Assembly: GCF_900129425.1 (NCBI RefSeq)
Contig: NZ_LT670817.1
Location: 310,001-374,000, forward strand
Length of the DNA stretch: 64,000 nt
DNA from: Bradyrhizobium erythrophlei
GTDB lineage: Bacteria > Pseudomonadota > Alphaproteobacteria > Rhizobiales > Xanthobacteraceae
Direction of reading: 5' to 3'
This document shows, in pieces, positions 9,494 to 17,919 of the stretch; the stretch's first letter is position 1, and the number at the start of each line of letters is the position of its first letter. Position numbers and translations under genes: made by a program. The notes beneath the pieces are model-generated. The model was given only the letters and a program-made list of their open reading frames with translations. It had not been told where the DNA came from and did no database searches.

Positions 9494-9829
9494 TTGACCT
9501 TCGTCGTCAACGACAGCTGTATTCGCTGCAAAATCATGGACTGCGTCGACGTGTGCCCCGTGGACTGCTTCTACGAGGGCGAGAATATGCTCGTCATCCG
9601 CCCGGACGAATGCATCGATTGCGGGGTCTGCGTGCCGGAATGCCCGGTCGACGCGATCAAGCCTGACACCGAGCCGGGGCTTGAGAAATGGCTGTCGCTG
9701 AATGCGGAATACGCGAAAATCTGGCCAAATATTACGGTCAAAAAAGCGCCCCCGCCTGACTCCAAGGAGTGGGAGGGGAAGTCGGACAAACTCCAATACT
9801 GCTCACCAGATCCCGGCGCGGGTGATTGA
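9494..9829 (+). CDS. fdxA: Seven-iron ferredoxin
   Basis: The 111-residue protein carries C9, C12, C17, C21 and C25 in CIRCKIMDCVDVCPVDCF and C40, C43, C46 and C50 in CIDCGVCVPECPVD, the arrangement of ferredoxins with one [3Fe-4S] and one [4Fe-4S] cluster. Length and C-terminal tail match alphaproteobacterial FdxA. The start is TTG at 9494 behind GAAAGGA. It is a small cytoplasmic electron carrier; its redox partner here is unknown. tenA follows after 85 bp. Confidence 0.93.
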   Translation: MTFVVNDSCIRCKIMDCVDVCPVDCFYEGENMLVIRPDECIDCGVCVPECPVDAIKPDTEPGLEKWLSLNAEYAKIWPNITVKKAPPPDSKEWEGKSDKLQYCSPDPGAGD

Positions 9830-9914
9830 GGCGGACGAGGTCAACGTCCGCCCGGTTTGCGACGTGCTATTGGTAGCAAGCCAAAGCCTCTCATTGAGAA
9901 CCCGGTGAAAGATC

Positions 9915-10589
9915 ATGAGTTTCTTCGAGCGTCTAAAAACAGCAGCATCCGCCGAGTGGCGGGCCTACACCGAGCATCCCTTCACGAACGGGTTGGCAGA
10001 CGGGTCGCTCGCCGAAGCGGCGTTTCGTCACTACCTCGTTCAGGACTACCTGTTCCTCATCGAATTTGCTCGCGCTTACGCGCTCTCCGTCTACAAGTCG
10101 CCCAAGCTCGCTGACATGCGCGAAGCGGCGGCCGGCCTCTCGGCCATTCTCGACGTCGAGATGAACCTGCATGTGAAGCTGTGTGCCGGCTGGGGCCTGT
10201 CGCTCAACGATCTTGAACAAACACCTCCGACGGTCGAGATGCTGGCCTATACACGCTACGTGCTCGACGCGGGAATGCGCGGTGATCTCCTGGCACTCAA
10301 GGTGGCGCTTGCCCCCTGCGTGGTCGGCTACGCAGAGATCGCGACGCGGCTCGCCTCGCGACCCGATGCGCACGCTGCAACGAACCCATATCGCGTTTGG
10401 ATCGCCGAGTATGCCGGTGCACCATACCAGGAGGTCGCGGCGAAAGCGCGGGCGCACCTGGAGGGTCTCGCCGATCTCTACGCCACGCCGGCCCGTGAGG
10501 CAGAGCTAATCGTGATCTTCAAGGAAGCCACCCGGCTCGAGGCCGACTTCTGGGAAATGGGCTGGCGTGCGGGCCAGCGTGTTGAATAG
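9915..10589 (+). CDS. tenA: TenA-family thiaminase II / aminopyrimidine aminohydrolase
   Basis: This 224-residue all-helical protein hydrolyses aminopyrimidine breakdown products of thiamine so that the pyrimidine can be salvaged. Residues expected for the active site are present: Asp44 (QDYLFLIE), Cys135 (LAPCVVGYAEI), and the C-terminal glutamate in RLEADFWEMGW, Glu209 by my alignment. The length is typical. No other thiamine gene lies next to it. It follows fdxA on the same strand and may share its transcript. Confidence 0.9.
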   Translation: MSFFERLKTAASAEWRAYTEHPFTNGLADGSLAEAAFRHYLVQDYLFLIEFARAYALSVYKSPKLADMREAAAGLSAILDVEMNLHVKLCAGWGLSLNDLEQTPPTVEMLAYTRYVLDAGMRGDLLALKVALAPCVVGYAEIATRLASRPDAHAATNPYRVWIAEYAGAPYQEVAAKARAHLEGLADLYATPAREAELIVIFKEATRLEADFWEMGWRAGQRVE

Positions 10590-10600
10590 TCACTGACTGC

Positions 10601-10837
10601 GTACCGTGTCGGAAGGGTTACAGCATCACTATCAATCGCAAAGGCGAAAGCCTCGAAACGGAGTACAGTGTTGTACCTTCACCGGCACAACCGACACCCG
10701 CGGACATAATTCAGCAGTTCAAAGAGAAGCCAATCAATCTTGAAGCTCTCTTCACTAGCGATAATCCGTTTGATGAAACCGAGCCAGTCACGCACAACTG
10801 CGATGCAGAGGTCAATCCTGACGACCTGCCGTTCTAA
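10601..10837 (+). pseudogene. Orphan SSB-like C-terminal fragment (acidic DDLPF tip)
   Basis: The frame is open from 10586 to the stop at 10835-10837 but has no ATG, GTG or TTG. It reads ITINRKGESLETEYSVVPSP, a proline-rich linker, KPINLEALFTSDNPFD, and the terminus EVNPDDLPF. A disordered tail ending in Asp-Asp-Leu-Pro-Phe matches the protein-docking tip of single-stranded DNA-binding proteins, and the ITRKGE-like opening recalls phage ssDNA-binding proteins. It is therefore probably the 3' end of a phage or plasmid gene left after a deletion joined it to the end of tenA. Confidence 0.55.
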
Positions 10838-10900
10838 TCTGCCATTGCTCTTTTTTTAAGGGGGGCAGCGATTAGATGAGAAGATGACCTAGGAGGGAAC

Positions 10901-11167
10901 ATGAAAAAACCTCTGATAATGCCTGAGGAGACGCAGCCCCGGAATATCACCCGCGCCGACCTTGTCCTGACCGAGGGATTTGGCCTTGAAGTAGACGGCC
11001 GGATGAAGACGGTGTTCCCCACGCTTCAAGCCGCTGAGAAGAAAGCTCTTGCCCTGAAAGCCGAATTTCCGATGCTCCAAATCAAGGTCTATGACGCGGC
11101 GGAGAAGACTAGGACGCTCGTCGAGTTGTCACCGGCTAAAGCTATCCCCATCGAAAAAGGAAACTAG
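10901..11167 (+). CDS. Hypothetical protein, 88 aa
   Basis: A very strong ribosome-binding site (AGGAGGG) precedes the ATG. The product is soluble, with the core GFGLEVDGRMKTVFPTLQAA then KALALKAEFPMLQIKVYDA, suggesting a small alpha/beta fold. I do not recognise a named family. It lies beside the SSB-like fragment and two tiny membrane peptides in a short co-directional group, which looks like mobile-element cargo, an inference from context. Confidence 0.6.
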   Translation: MKKPLIMPEETQPRNITRADLVLTEGFGLEVDGRMKTVFPTLQAAEKKALALKAEFPMLQIKVYDAAEKTRTLVELSPAKAIPIEKGN

Positions 11168-11190
11168 GACAGGAGAAATAGGAGACCGCG

Positions 11191-11334
11191 ATGGTTATCC
11201 TCGGCGAGGTCTTAGTAGTCGGAGGGAGCGCGCTGGTAGTGTGCAGCGCAATTTTCTGGACCTGGTCCGGCATCAAACAGAAGCTCTTGCGGGGACCGGA
11301 TGAGGCTTTGGACAAACCGCCGGAAGCCCCGTGA
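11191..11334 (+). CDS. Small membrane peptide, 47 aa
   Basis: The ATG at 11191 lies eight bases after GGAGA. It encodes one hydrophobic helix (VLVVGGSALVVCSAIFWTW) followed by a short charged tail ending KPPEAP. Its stop overlaps the start of the next tiny frame by one base (TGATG), suggesting translational coupling. No family recognised. Confidence 0.5.
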   Translation: MVILGEVLVVGGSALVVCSAIFWTWSGIKQKLLRGPDEALDKPPEAP

Positions 11335-11405
11335 TGATGAAAAGCCTGGGCATGGTTCTGATCGGCGCGGCAGCTATCGCATTCCTGGTGCCCCGCTTTG
11401 CATGA
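11334..11405 (+). CDS. Tiny hydrophobic peptide, 23 aa
   Basis: It begins inside the stop of the previous frame and encodes MMKSLGMVLIGAAAIAFLVP followed by RFA, a single membrane helix. Its stop sits at the left boundary of the IS66 relic (about 11403), so the original gene may have been longer and truncated by that event. Confidence 0.35.
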   Translation: MMKSLGMVLIGAAAIAFLVPRFA

Positions 11406-11760
11406 GGAGGTTGGCCTTCCGACCCCGGAACACGAAGAGATGGCCCGAGAAGGGATCCTGCCGCTGCACGCCCTGGACCAGCATCGCGAGCCCATCGATG
11501 CCCTTGCGCATGTCGATATAGCCGAAGGCCAGGTGCACCCTCACGCCTGGAGGAAGCAGCGTCATGGCGCACGCTCCTCGTTGCTCAGCGCCGCATCATC
11601 TGCACCGCAACGAACACCGGCGCGGCCGACGGCGTCACTTCCAACGGAATAGAACACGCGCCGCTATCCCGCGCGCCACCTCCGAGAGGTTCGGACCCGC
11701 CTGCACAGCCTCCTCAAGGATCTGGGGTTTGTCCGCCTCGTTGAACCTCCGCCGATGACC
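11403..11760 (-). mobile_element. IS66-family relic (TnpB N-terminus and TnpA fragment)
   Basis: From 11565 leftward the minus strand reads MTLLPPGVRVHLAFGYIDMR then KGIDGLAMLVQG and GHLFVFRGRKANLL, the N-terminal half of the IS66 TnpB accessory protein. Homology stops at about 11403. Upstream (11575-11760) is the TnpA-type helix-turn-helix stretch RRRFNEADKPQILEEAVQAG, then SEVARGIAARVLFRWK, with residues missing and a frameshift after RWK. The transposase TnpC is absent. It is a non-functional fragment. Confidence 0.75.
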
Positions 11761-12076
11761 TTCGCGTGCCGCCGGGGCTCGGGCATAACCGTTGGCGAGC
11801 ATGCGGGCCCGCATGCCGTCGGTAGAGGTGGCGAGCGCGGCTTTCAGCTTGTCGCCCCAGGTCGCGGCGATGGCGCTGATCAAGACCTTCCGCTCCAATC
11901 CGCCGCCGCTGCCGATCGAAGAGGTCGCCGAAGCCTACCAGTTCCTGCAATCGCTGTGCGCCGACAACTCGCGATCCCATGGCGCCGAGCTGCCTCGGAG
12001 AAGCGCGAATCCGGCCGCATCGCCTCCGAAGTATCGGCCGTTTTTCTGCTTCGCCAAACCTCTGACGACGACCTCG
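11761..12076. other. Unassigned DNA between IS fragments
   Basis: No complete gene is visible. On the plus strand MALIKTFRSNPPPLPIEEVA then EAYQFLQS (11870-11955) vaguely resembles the C-terminal part of a zinc-type alcohol dehydrogenase or quinone oxidoreductase, but the match is too short to call. The block lies between two insertion-sequence relics and is probably rearranged. Confidence 0.3.
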
Positions 12077-12131
12077 CGCGCGGGTGGGGATTGCATCACC
12101 AGTATGTCCGGACTTGATTTACAACAGGCAC
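12077..12131 (+). mobile_element. 3'-terminal scrap of the rve-type element
   Basis: GGGGATTGCATCACCAGTAT and the following TTGATTTACAACAGGCAC match the transposase 3' end and flank seen at 26688-26732 and, inverted, at 1014-1065. Nothing else of the element remains here. Confidence 0.7.
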
Positions 12132-12132
12132 G

Positions 12133-12165
12133 GGCCAGCGAGATCGTCTCGCTGGCCCTTTGTCT
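12133..12165 (+). terminator. Terminator-like hairpin
   Basis: GGCCAGCGAGA (12133-12143) and TCTCGCTGGCC (12147-12157) form a perfect 11-bp stem with a 3-nt loop, followed by CTTTGTCTTT. It lies 18 bp beyond the stop of the minus-strand amidase. On that strand the downstream sequence is not U-rich, so termination is stronger for the plus direction. Confidence 0.65.
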
Positions 12166-12174
12166 TTCAAGCCC

Positions 12175-13728
12175 TTATTTCTCCGAGGGCAGCGGCGGCG
12201 TGCTCTCCGGCGAGCGGCGGAAATGCGTCGCCTGCTCGAACGAATAGGCCAGCGACAGCAGCTTCGCCTCGCTCCATGGCTTGCCGAGAATGTCCATGCC
12301 GACCGGGACGCCAAGCGGGGCGGTATCGGTCGGCGAGGAGAACCCGGCAGGGACCGTAATCGCCGGGAATCCGGTCACCGATGCCAGTATGCCGTTGCGG
12401 TCGGCTTGGTTGAGTTCGGTGAGAGGTACCACGAGCCGCTTTTGCAAGGGATAGACGACGGCATCAAGGTGGTTGTCGTCCATCACCTTCTCAAGAAGGG
12501 CGCGGGTCTTGACGTCGCGGTCGAGCCGGACCTGGTAGTCCGCCTCGGACAGGCCGTCCTTGAAGGAGACGGCGGATTTCAGGAAACCCTCGAGGGTCGG
12601 GTGGTTGTAGCGTCCGCCCGCATAGATGGCATCCACTGTCTTGGCCGGCGCGTTCGGGATGGTGGCGAGATAGCGGTCCATCACCGCCTTGAACTCGTAC
12701 TTCTGCACGTCGTTCTGGGCGATGAGCTGGTCCGCGTCCAGCTCCGGCGCATCAATGACGATGAGCTCGGCGCCAGCCTGTTTCATCGCCGAGACGGCCT
12801 GCTGCATCACCTCGTTGACTTCGCGGTGCTCGGGCTTCGATCCGAACATCACGCGCAGCACCCCGATCCGTTGGCCCTTGAGCGCGTTGGCGTCGAGCGC
12901 GGCGGTGTAGTCCGGGTGGGGGTGGTCCGCGGTCTGCGGATCGGCCGGATCGGCTGCCGCCATCGCCTGCAACATGGCGGCGGCGTCGGCGACGTGGCGG
13001 GCAAGCGGCCCGATGGCGTCCTGCGTGCTGGAGACCGGCATGATGCCGTTGAGGCTGAGCAGCCCGTGGGTTGGCCGCACACCGACCAGCGCGTTGGCCG
13101 AGGAGGGCGAGCGGATGGAGTTGACGGTGTCGGAGCCGGTCCCGGCCATCGCCAGGTTGCTGGCCACAGCCACGCCGGTGCCGCCGCTCGAGCCGCCGGG
13201 GGTACGCGTCAGGTCGTAGGGGTTCAGGGTCTGGCCGCCGAGCGAACTCACCGTGGTGCCCGAAAGGGCAAACTCGTGCATGTTGGTCTTGGCCAGGACG
13301 ATGGCGCCCGCCGCGCGCAGCCGCGCGACGACGAAGGCGTCCTTGTCAGGCTGCGCGCCCTCGAGCGACAGCGAGCCGCCGGTGGTCGGCAGGTCCGCGG
13401 TATTGTAGTTGTCCTTGAGAACGACCGGCACGCAGTGCAACGGGCCGACCGCTCCGCCTTGGGCGAAGGCGGCATCGAGGTGGTCGGCCGCGGCCAGCGC
13501 ACTTCCATTCATGGTCAGGACGGCATTGAGCTTCGGTCCTTGCTTGTTGTAGGCCGCGATCCGGTCGAGGTAGGTTTGGACGAGTTGGTGGCAGGTCAGG
13601 CGGTGATCGCGGAACGCCCGCTCGATCTCCGGAATCGTCGCCTCCTCAACCTTGAAGTCGGTAGCGAGGACGGGCGTAGCCACGGCTGCGAGGCAAGCGG
13701 CCAAGGCAAGAATGTGCTTGTTCATCAT
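12175..13728 (-). CDS. Exported amidase (amidase signature family)
   Basis: A 517-residue enzyme beginning with a signal peptide (MNKHILALAACLAAVATPVLA, cleavage near residue 22), so it acts in the periplasm or outside. The family hydrolyses carboxamides with a Ser-cisSer-Lys triad: Lys105 in VPVVLKDNYNT, the cis-Ser in GGSSGG (178-183), and the nucleophile Ser204 in SDTVNSIRSPSS. The usual GG before SIR is replaced by VN, a variant I know from exported members. The substrate is unknown. It is monocistronic. Confidence 0.9.
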   Translation of the reverse strand: MMNKHILALAACLAAVATPVLATDFKVEEATIPEIERAFRDHRLTCHQLVQTYLDRIAAYNKQGPKLNAVLTMNGSALAAADHLDAAFAQGGAVGPLHCVPVVLKDNYNTADLPTTGGSLSLEGAQPDKDAFVVARLRAAGAIVLAKTNMHEFALSGTTVSSLGGQTLNPYDLTRTPGGSSGGTGVAVASNLAMAGTGSDTVNSIRSPSSANALVGVRPTHGLLSLNGIMPVSSTQDAIGPLARHVADAAAMLQAMAAADPADPQTADHPHPDYTAALDANALKGQRIGVLRVMFGSKPEHREVNEVMQQAVSAMKQAGAELIVIDAPELDADQLIAQNDVQKYEFKAVMDRYLATIPNAPAKTVDAIYAGGRYNHPTLEGFLKSAVSFKDGLSEADYQVRLDRDVKTRALLEKVMDDNHLDAVVYPLQKRLVVPLTELNQADRNGILASVTGFPAITVPAGFSSPTDTAPLGVPVGMDILGKPWSEAKLLSLAYSFEQATHFRRSPESTPPLPSEK

Positions 13729-13954
13729 GTGTCTTTCGCAGGAAGCGTAACGGCACGACCGGAAAGGGGGTCCGGTGCCACCCGGAGGCGTCTGGATGAC
13801 GAGTCGTCATATGCAATCGGCGCGTGAACTGCAACAGTTGGATAATTGGTCCGTCAACCCAGAAATCCGGATAGCCTACGTTTCTAAGGGATCCTCGCGC
13901 TTTACCGGTTCTGTGTGGCTTGGCGCATCTTTGCGACGACGGGGCTCAAGTGCC

Positions 13955-14020
13955 ACGACAAAGCTCGGCACCTTCATGGATGACGCTGAAGCCGGCGTGC
14001 TCGCCTTCATGAGCGCGGGA
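13955..14020 (+). mobile_element. Possible IS256-family transposase scrap
   Basis: The plus strand reads KLGTFMDDAEAGVLAFMS, resembling the segment KLA.LMDEAE.DVLAYM near the C-terminal third of IS256/Mutator transposases. Only about 20 residues are recognisable and the flanks are out of frame, so the call is tentative. Confidence 0.4.
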
Positions 14021-14295
14021 TCGAAGTTTGTCGGACATGTCGTCGTCCTCACTTTTAAATTTGTGCTGAGAACAGATCGCGTCCGAACATCAAAGAAACA
14101 AGTGTGTGAGAAATGGACGAATGGACGCTTACTCAGAATTCCTGAATTCCCCTGATACCTGCAAAAAATTCCCGGCTCTTTGAAATATTTTCCCTGTTAA
14201 TTTGCGTAGGGAATTGCGCGAAAAATGACTGCGGCGCAGCGGTTTCTTGCTACGAAATCGGTCTAGGGAGTCCCGAAATCGCAAAATTCCGTGTA

Positions 14296-14319
14296 AAATT
14301 CCCTGTTAGCAGGGAATTT
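14296..14319. repeat. Perfect 10-bp hairpin
   Basis: AAATTCCCTG (14296-14305) and CAGGGAATTT (14310-14319) pair with a TTAG tetraloop. The motif AATTCCCTGT or its complement recurs at about 14200 and 14210, suggesting an intergenic repeat family. No T-tract follows. Confidence 0.6.
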
Positions 14320-14322
14320 GCG

Positions 14323-14559
14323 TGGAGACGGTGCGATCAGCACTGCGCCGCCAGCCAGCCAGTCACTCAACTGAAGATAGTTTCGGTATAAACCTCAGAT
14401 ATGCCCGCCAATGGCGGGTTTTTGCAGATCCGGGCTTGGTGTCTAGTCTCCAGATTTGCACAATCTCAGGCCGAAATCGCCGATAGTCTCTGCTGAACAA
14501 TTGAAATACTCCCGTTTTTGAGAGACGCGGGCTGGAGACCGGGCGCGATCGTCACTGCG
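14323..14559 (+). repeat. Two imperfect direct repeat units
   Basis: Unit A (14323-14347) begins TGGAGACGGTGCGATCAGC and unit B (14533-14559) begins TGGAGACCGGGCGCGATCG; both end CACTGCG. They differ by a few substitutions and two inserted bases, and about 185 bp separate them. They belong to the same repeat-rich intergenic block. Confidence 0.55.
14404..14423 (+). terminator. Rho-independent terminator
   Basis: CCCGCC (14404-14409) and GGCGGG (14413-14418) form a short stem with an AAT loop, directly followed by TTTTT. No plus-strand gene precedes it within 600 bp, so it may end a small transcript or be a relic. Confidence 0.6.
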
Positions 14560-14956
14560 TGGTGTGGGACGCAGTCTTACTTAACGTCTTTTTAGATACT
14601 TGCGTGGCGGTCCTGACTAGAAGCGCCAGTGAATGTCTGCTTTCGGCGGCGCAGCAGAAACGCCATGAACGAGCCGCGTTGTCGCCGAATGACTCGAGCG
14701 GAAATCGGGTTGTTGTAATGTCGCCGGGTCGCAGAGCTGTTCGCCGTCCAAATCCGGCCTAAGGAAACAATATCCTTATCGAGCCGCTGGCAGATGCTCC
14801 ACACGGGTCAGGCGCCTTCGGAAAAAAGCGGTTGCACACGCCTCGGTGGCATGTTGTAGGCGGTCAGGATATGGAGGACATTGTTGCTGAACCCGTCGGA
14901 GTCAGACGTCAGCCAGTGGCCCGGCATCTGAAGAATCTTAAATTGAAGGAAGAGTC

Positions 14957-16174
14957 ATGGCTTCTTGTCGTCCCGGTCTGGGTGGGCCAGCCGATCAACC
15001 TGAGAGAGATGCAAATCCAGGTTCGGCCTATTACCCTGATACGACGTGGCAGCACAGGACGCCTTCAGAATCGGACGTCAGTCCGGACCTCCTGCAGGAA
15101 GCGATCGATTTCGCGGTCGCCGGGGAGACGAAGGCACCCCGCGATCTGGTGATGAACCACTATCAAACCTTCGGCCGCGAACCGTTCGGCTACGCGATCG
15201 GGCCTATCAAGGAACGCGGTGATCCAACTGGAATCATCATTCACAAGGGCTACATCGTAACTGAATGGGGAGATCCGCTGAGGGTAGATATGACTCACAG
15301 CGTAACCAAGAGCTTCCTTTCCAGCGTCGTCGGACTTGCCGTCGAGCGGGGCATGATAAAGAGCGTCGATGACGCCGTGAGGGATTATGTCGCGCCGATA
15401 CAGCTCTACGCTCCGCCCTCGACCACCAATAAATCGGATCGACTCAACACGCCCGATCTGCTGTTGCCGTTTGAATCGCCGCACAACCGCACGGTCACCT
15501 GGGATAATCTGTTGCGGCAGACCAGTGACTGGGATGGCACGCTGTGGGGCAAGCCCGATTGGGTCGACCGGCCCGACGAGAATCCGGCGGAATGGACCAC
15601 GCGGCCGCGAAGCAAACCGGGCACCGTGTATAAATACAATGACACCCGCACCAATGTTTTGGCGCTCGCAACCCTTAATGTCTGGCGACGCCCGCTGCCG
15701 CAGGTCCTGAAGGAAAACATCATGGACCCGATCGGCGCCTCCAACACCTGGCGCTGGTTCGGCTACGAGAATTCCTGGGTGGTGCTGGATGGCAGCTTGA
15801 TGCAGTCGGTGACCGGCGGTGGGCACTGGGGCGGCGGCATGTATATCAATGCCTACGACATGGCCCGCTTCGGTTACCTCACGCTGCGTCACGGCAAGTG
15901 GAAAGATCGTCAACTGCTCTCGGAGAAATGGATCGATCAGGCACGCACGCCGACCAAGCCCGAGCCGATCTACGGCTACATGAACTGGTTCCTCAACACC
16001 GACGGCAAGCGCTGGCCGAGTGCTCCGGCCACCGCTTTCGCCCATAGCGGCAACGGCACCAATATGGTCTATGTCGATCCGGAGCACGATCTCGTGGCCG
16101 TGGTTCGCTGGATCGATCCTGAGGCCATCGACGGTTTCCTGAAACGATTGCTCGCGGCCATCGATCACGGATAG
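14957..16174 (+). CDS. Serine hydrolase, beta-lactamase class C family
   Basis: A 405-residue penicillin-binding-protein-like serine hydrolase. The SxxK nucleophile motif is Ser115-Val-Thr-Lys118 (MTHSVTKSF), the second motif lies in VYKYNDT (224-230), and the third, HSG, is in FAHSGNGTN. No signal peptide is apparent with this start; GAAGGA precedes the ATG. The family includes esterases, amidases and true beta-lactamases, so the substrate cannot be deduced. The ABC binding protein gene follows 155 bp downstream and may be functionally linked, for example hydrolysis of an imported peptide, but that is only inference. Confidence 0.87.
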   Translation: MASCRPGLGGPADQPERDANPGSAYYPDTTWQHRTPSESDVSPDLLQEAIDFAVAGETKAPRDLVMNHYQTFGREPFGYAIGPIKERGDPTGIIIHKGYIVTEWGDPLRVDMTHSVTKSFLSSVVGLAVERGMIKSVDDAVRDYVAPIQLYAPPSTTNKSDRLNTPDLLLPFESPHNRTVTWDNLLRQTSDWDGTLWGKPDWVDRPDENPAEWTTRPRSKPGTVYKYNDTRTNVLALATLNVWRRPLPQVLKENIMDPIGASNTWRWFGYENSWVVLDGSLMQSVTGGGHWGGGMYINAYDMARFGYLTLRHGKWKDRQLLSEKWIDQARTPTKPEPIYGYMNWFLNTDGKRWPSAPATAFAHSGNGTNMVYVDPEHDLVAVVRWIDPEAIDGFLKRLLAAIDHG

Positions 16175-16329
16175 ATGGGCGCGTCACCGTTTCGGTAAAG
16201 ACCGCCGGGCGCGGCAGCGCCCGCAGCCATGCGATGGCATGCGGGTTGCTTCTATTCCCGGTGCCGTATGTTCCCGGCGTCGTCTGTTCCTGACGTCATC
16301 TGCGTTACTAAATTTGAAGGACCAAACAA

Positions 16330-17856
16330 ATGCAAACGGATACCTGGCGCCGCGGCGCACTCTTGGCCGCCTGCATGACCCTGGCAATGGCGGCCCCGGC
16401 GCTTGCGCAAAAATCGGCTGACACCCTGCGCATCACCTGGCGCGATGCCATTCCCGATGTCGACCCGTACTATAATTCCCAACGCACCAGCATGGTCGTG
16501 GCCTTTCATGCTTTCGATTGTCTGGTGTATCGCGATCCCGCAACCATGGAGATAAAGCCTGCTTTGGCCACATCGTGGAAGCAGGTCGATGCCACCACGA
16601 TCGACTTCACCTTGCGCGAGGGCGTGACGTTCCAGAACGGCGATCCGTTTACCGCCGATGACGTGGTGTACACGATCAACGACATCATCCACGACAAACA
16701 GGTGGCCATCCCCGCCTATTACACGTCCTTCGCCGGCGCGGAGAAGATCGACGACTTTCACGTCCGCATCAGGCTGACCGGTGTGTCTCCGGCCGTGATG
16801 GAATACCTCGCGATGGTCACGCCGATCTGGCCGAAGGCCTATCGCGAGAAAATCGGTGCCGATGCCTACGCCCATGCCCCGATCGGCACCGGCCCCTACA
16901 AGATCACCAAGGTCGACGGTACCACCGAGATCGATATGGAGCGGTATGACGGCTACTATGCCGGCAGCCCCAAGGGCCGGCCCGCCATCCGGTACATCAA
17001 GATCCACGAAGTGCCCGACGCTACAACCGAACTGACCGAGCTGCTCGGCGGACGAGCCGATTGGATCTGGGGCTATAATGCCGATCAGTTCGCGAATATC
17101 GCCCGGATGCCAAATCTGGAATCGGTGCGGTTCGGCACCATGCGGGTCCATTTCATGACCGTCGACGGCGCTGGCCGTTCAGGCGCCGACAATCCGCTGA
17201 CCAAGCTGAAGGTGCGGCAGGCGATTATCTCGGCAATCGACCGCGCCACGATGGCTAAGCAGCTGATCCAGGGCGATTCGCAGGTCATCGACACGCCGTG
17301 TTTCCCGAGCCAGTTCGGCTGTGACGTATCGGCGGCCGTGAAATATCCATATGACCCCGCCAAGGCCAAGCAGCTTCTGACTGAGGCTGGTTATCCCAAC
17401 GGCTTCGATACCGAGCTCGTGTCTTATGCGACACCGCAGGTCGGCGCCGCCGTGCAGAACTATCTCAAGGCCGTCGGCATCAACCTGCGCATCCAGCAGC
17501 TGCAGATCGGCGCCGCCATCCAGTTGGCGGAAGCAGGCAAGGCGCCGTTGTATTCGGGAAGTTGGGGCAGCAATTCCGTCAACGATGCCTCGGCGTTCAT
17601 GCCCTATTGGCTCGGCGGGGGATTGAACGACTACGCGCGCGATGCCGACGTGCAAGACCTGTTGAAACAGGCCGGGGGGAGCATCGATCCGGAGCTGCGT
17701 CGCAAGGCCTTTAGCGAGGCAATCCACCTGGCCACGGAACGTGTTGATTTCGTACCGCTGTTCAGCGACGTCCGCTATGTCGCATTTTCAAAGCAATTGA
17801 ATTTCCAGGGCTTCCCGGACGATGTGCCGCGCTTCTATTTGTCGAGCTGGAAGTAG
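16330..17856 (+). CDS. ABC transporter substrate-binding protein, family 5 (dipeptide/nickel type)
   Basis: A 508-residue periplasmic binding protein with a cleavable signal peptide (LAACMTLAMAAPALA, cut after about residue 26). SBP_bac_5 hallmarks are ITWRDAIPDVDPYYNSQ at the mature N-terminus, ALATSWKQVD, FQNGDPFTADDVVYTIND and FGTMRVHFMTVDG. The length is standard. It converges with, rather than leads, the four-gene permease operon on the opposite strand (17920-21669), with a 63-bp gap, and is the likely partner. Substrate: peptide or a similar oligomer, unproven. Confidence 0.92.
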   Translation: MQTDTWRRGALLAACMTLAMAAPALAQKSADTLRITWRDAIPDVDPYYNSQRTSMVVAFHAFDCLVYRDPATMEIKPALATSWKQVDATTIDFTLREGVTFQNGDPFTADDVVYTINDIIHDKQVAIPAYYTSFAGAEKIDDFHVRIRLTGVSPAVMEYLAMVTPIWPKAYREKIGADAYAHAPIGTGPYKITKVDGTTEIDMERYDGYYAGSPKGRPAIRYIKIHEVPDATTELTELLGGRADWIWGYNADQFANIARMPNLESVRFGTMRVHFMTVDGAGRSGADNPLTKLKVRQAIISAIDRATMAKQLIQGDSQVIDTPCFPSQFGCDVSAAVKYPYDPAKAKQLLTEAGYPNGFDTELVSYATPQVGAAVQNYLKAVGINLRIQQLQIGAAIQLAEAGKAPLYSGSWGSNSVNDASAFMPYWLGGGLNDYARDADVQDLLKQAGGSIDPELRRKAFSEAIHLATERVDFVPLFSDVRYVAFSKQLNFQGFPDDVPRFYLSSWK

Positions 17857-17919
17857 GTATTGGCACGATCTCAACAGCCGGGCGCAACCACATCAAATCT
17901 GGATGAGGTGGCGCCCGCT

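Larger units (their letters stand above)
13729..14956. other. 1.2-kb non-coding region with repeats and relics
   Basis: No intact gene is visible. The region holds a possible IS256 scrap, a strong hairpin, a terminator and two related repeat units, each listed separately. Many AT-richer stretches (for example around 14150-14310) contrast with the flanking GC-rich genes. Confidence 0.5.

Noticed and set aside
10586..12140. An intact prophage or integrative element
   Set aside because: Only an SSB-like tail, short unknown genes and IS scraps are present; there is no integrase, terminase, replication gene or attachment-site duplication.
12160..13827. A 555-codon plus-strand open frame
   Set aside because: Antisense to the amidase, which has a signal peptide and a full catalytic triad; no recognisable motif in the plus frame.
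15065..16168. A 367-codon minus-strand open frame
   Set aside because: Antisense shadow of the serine hydrolase gene.
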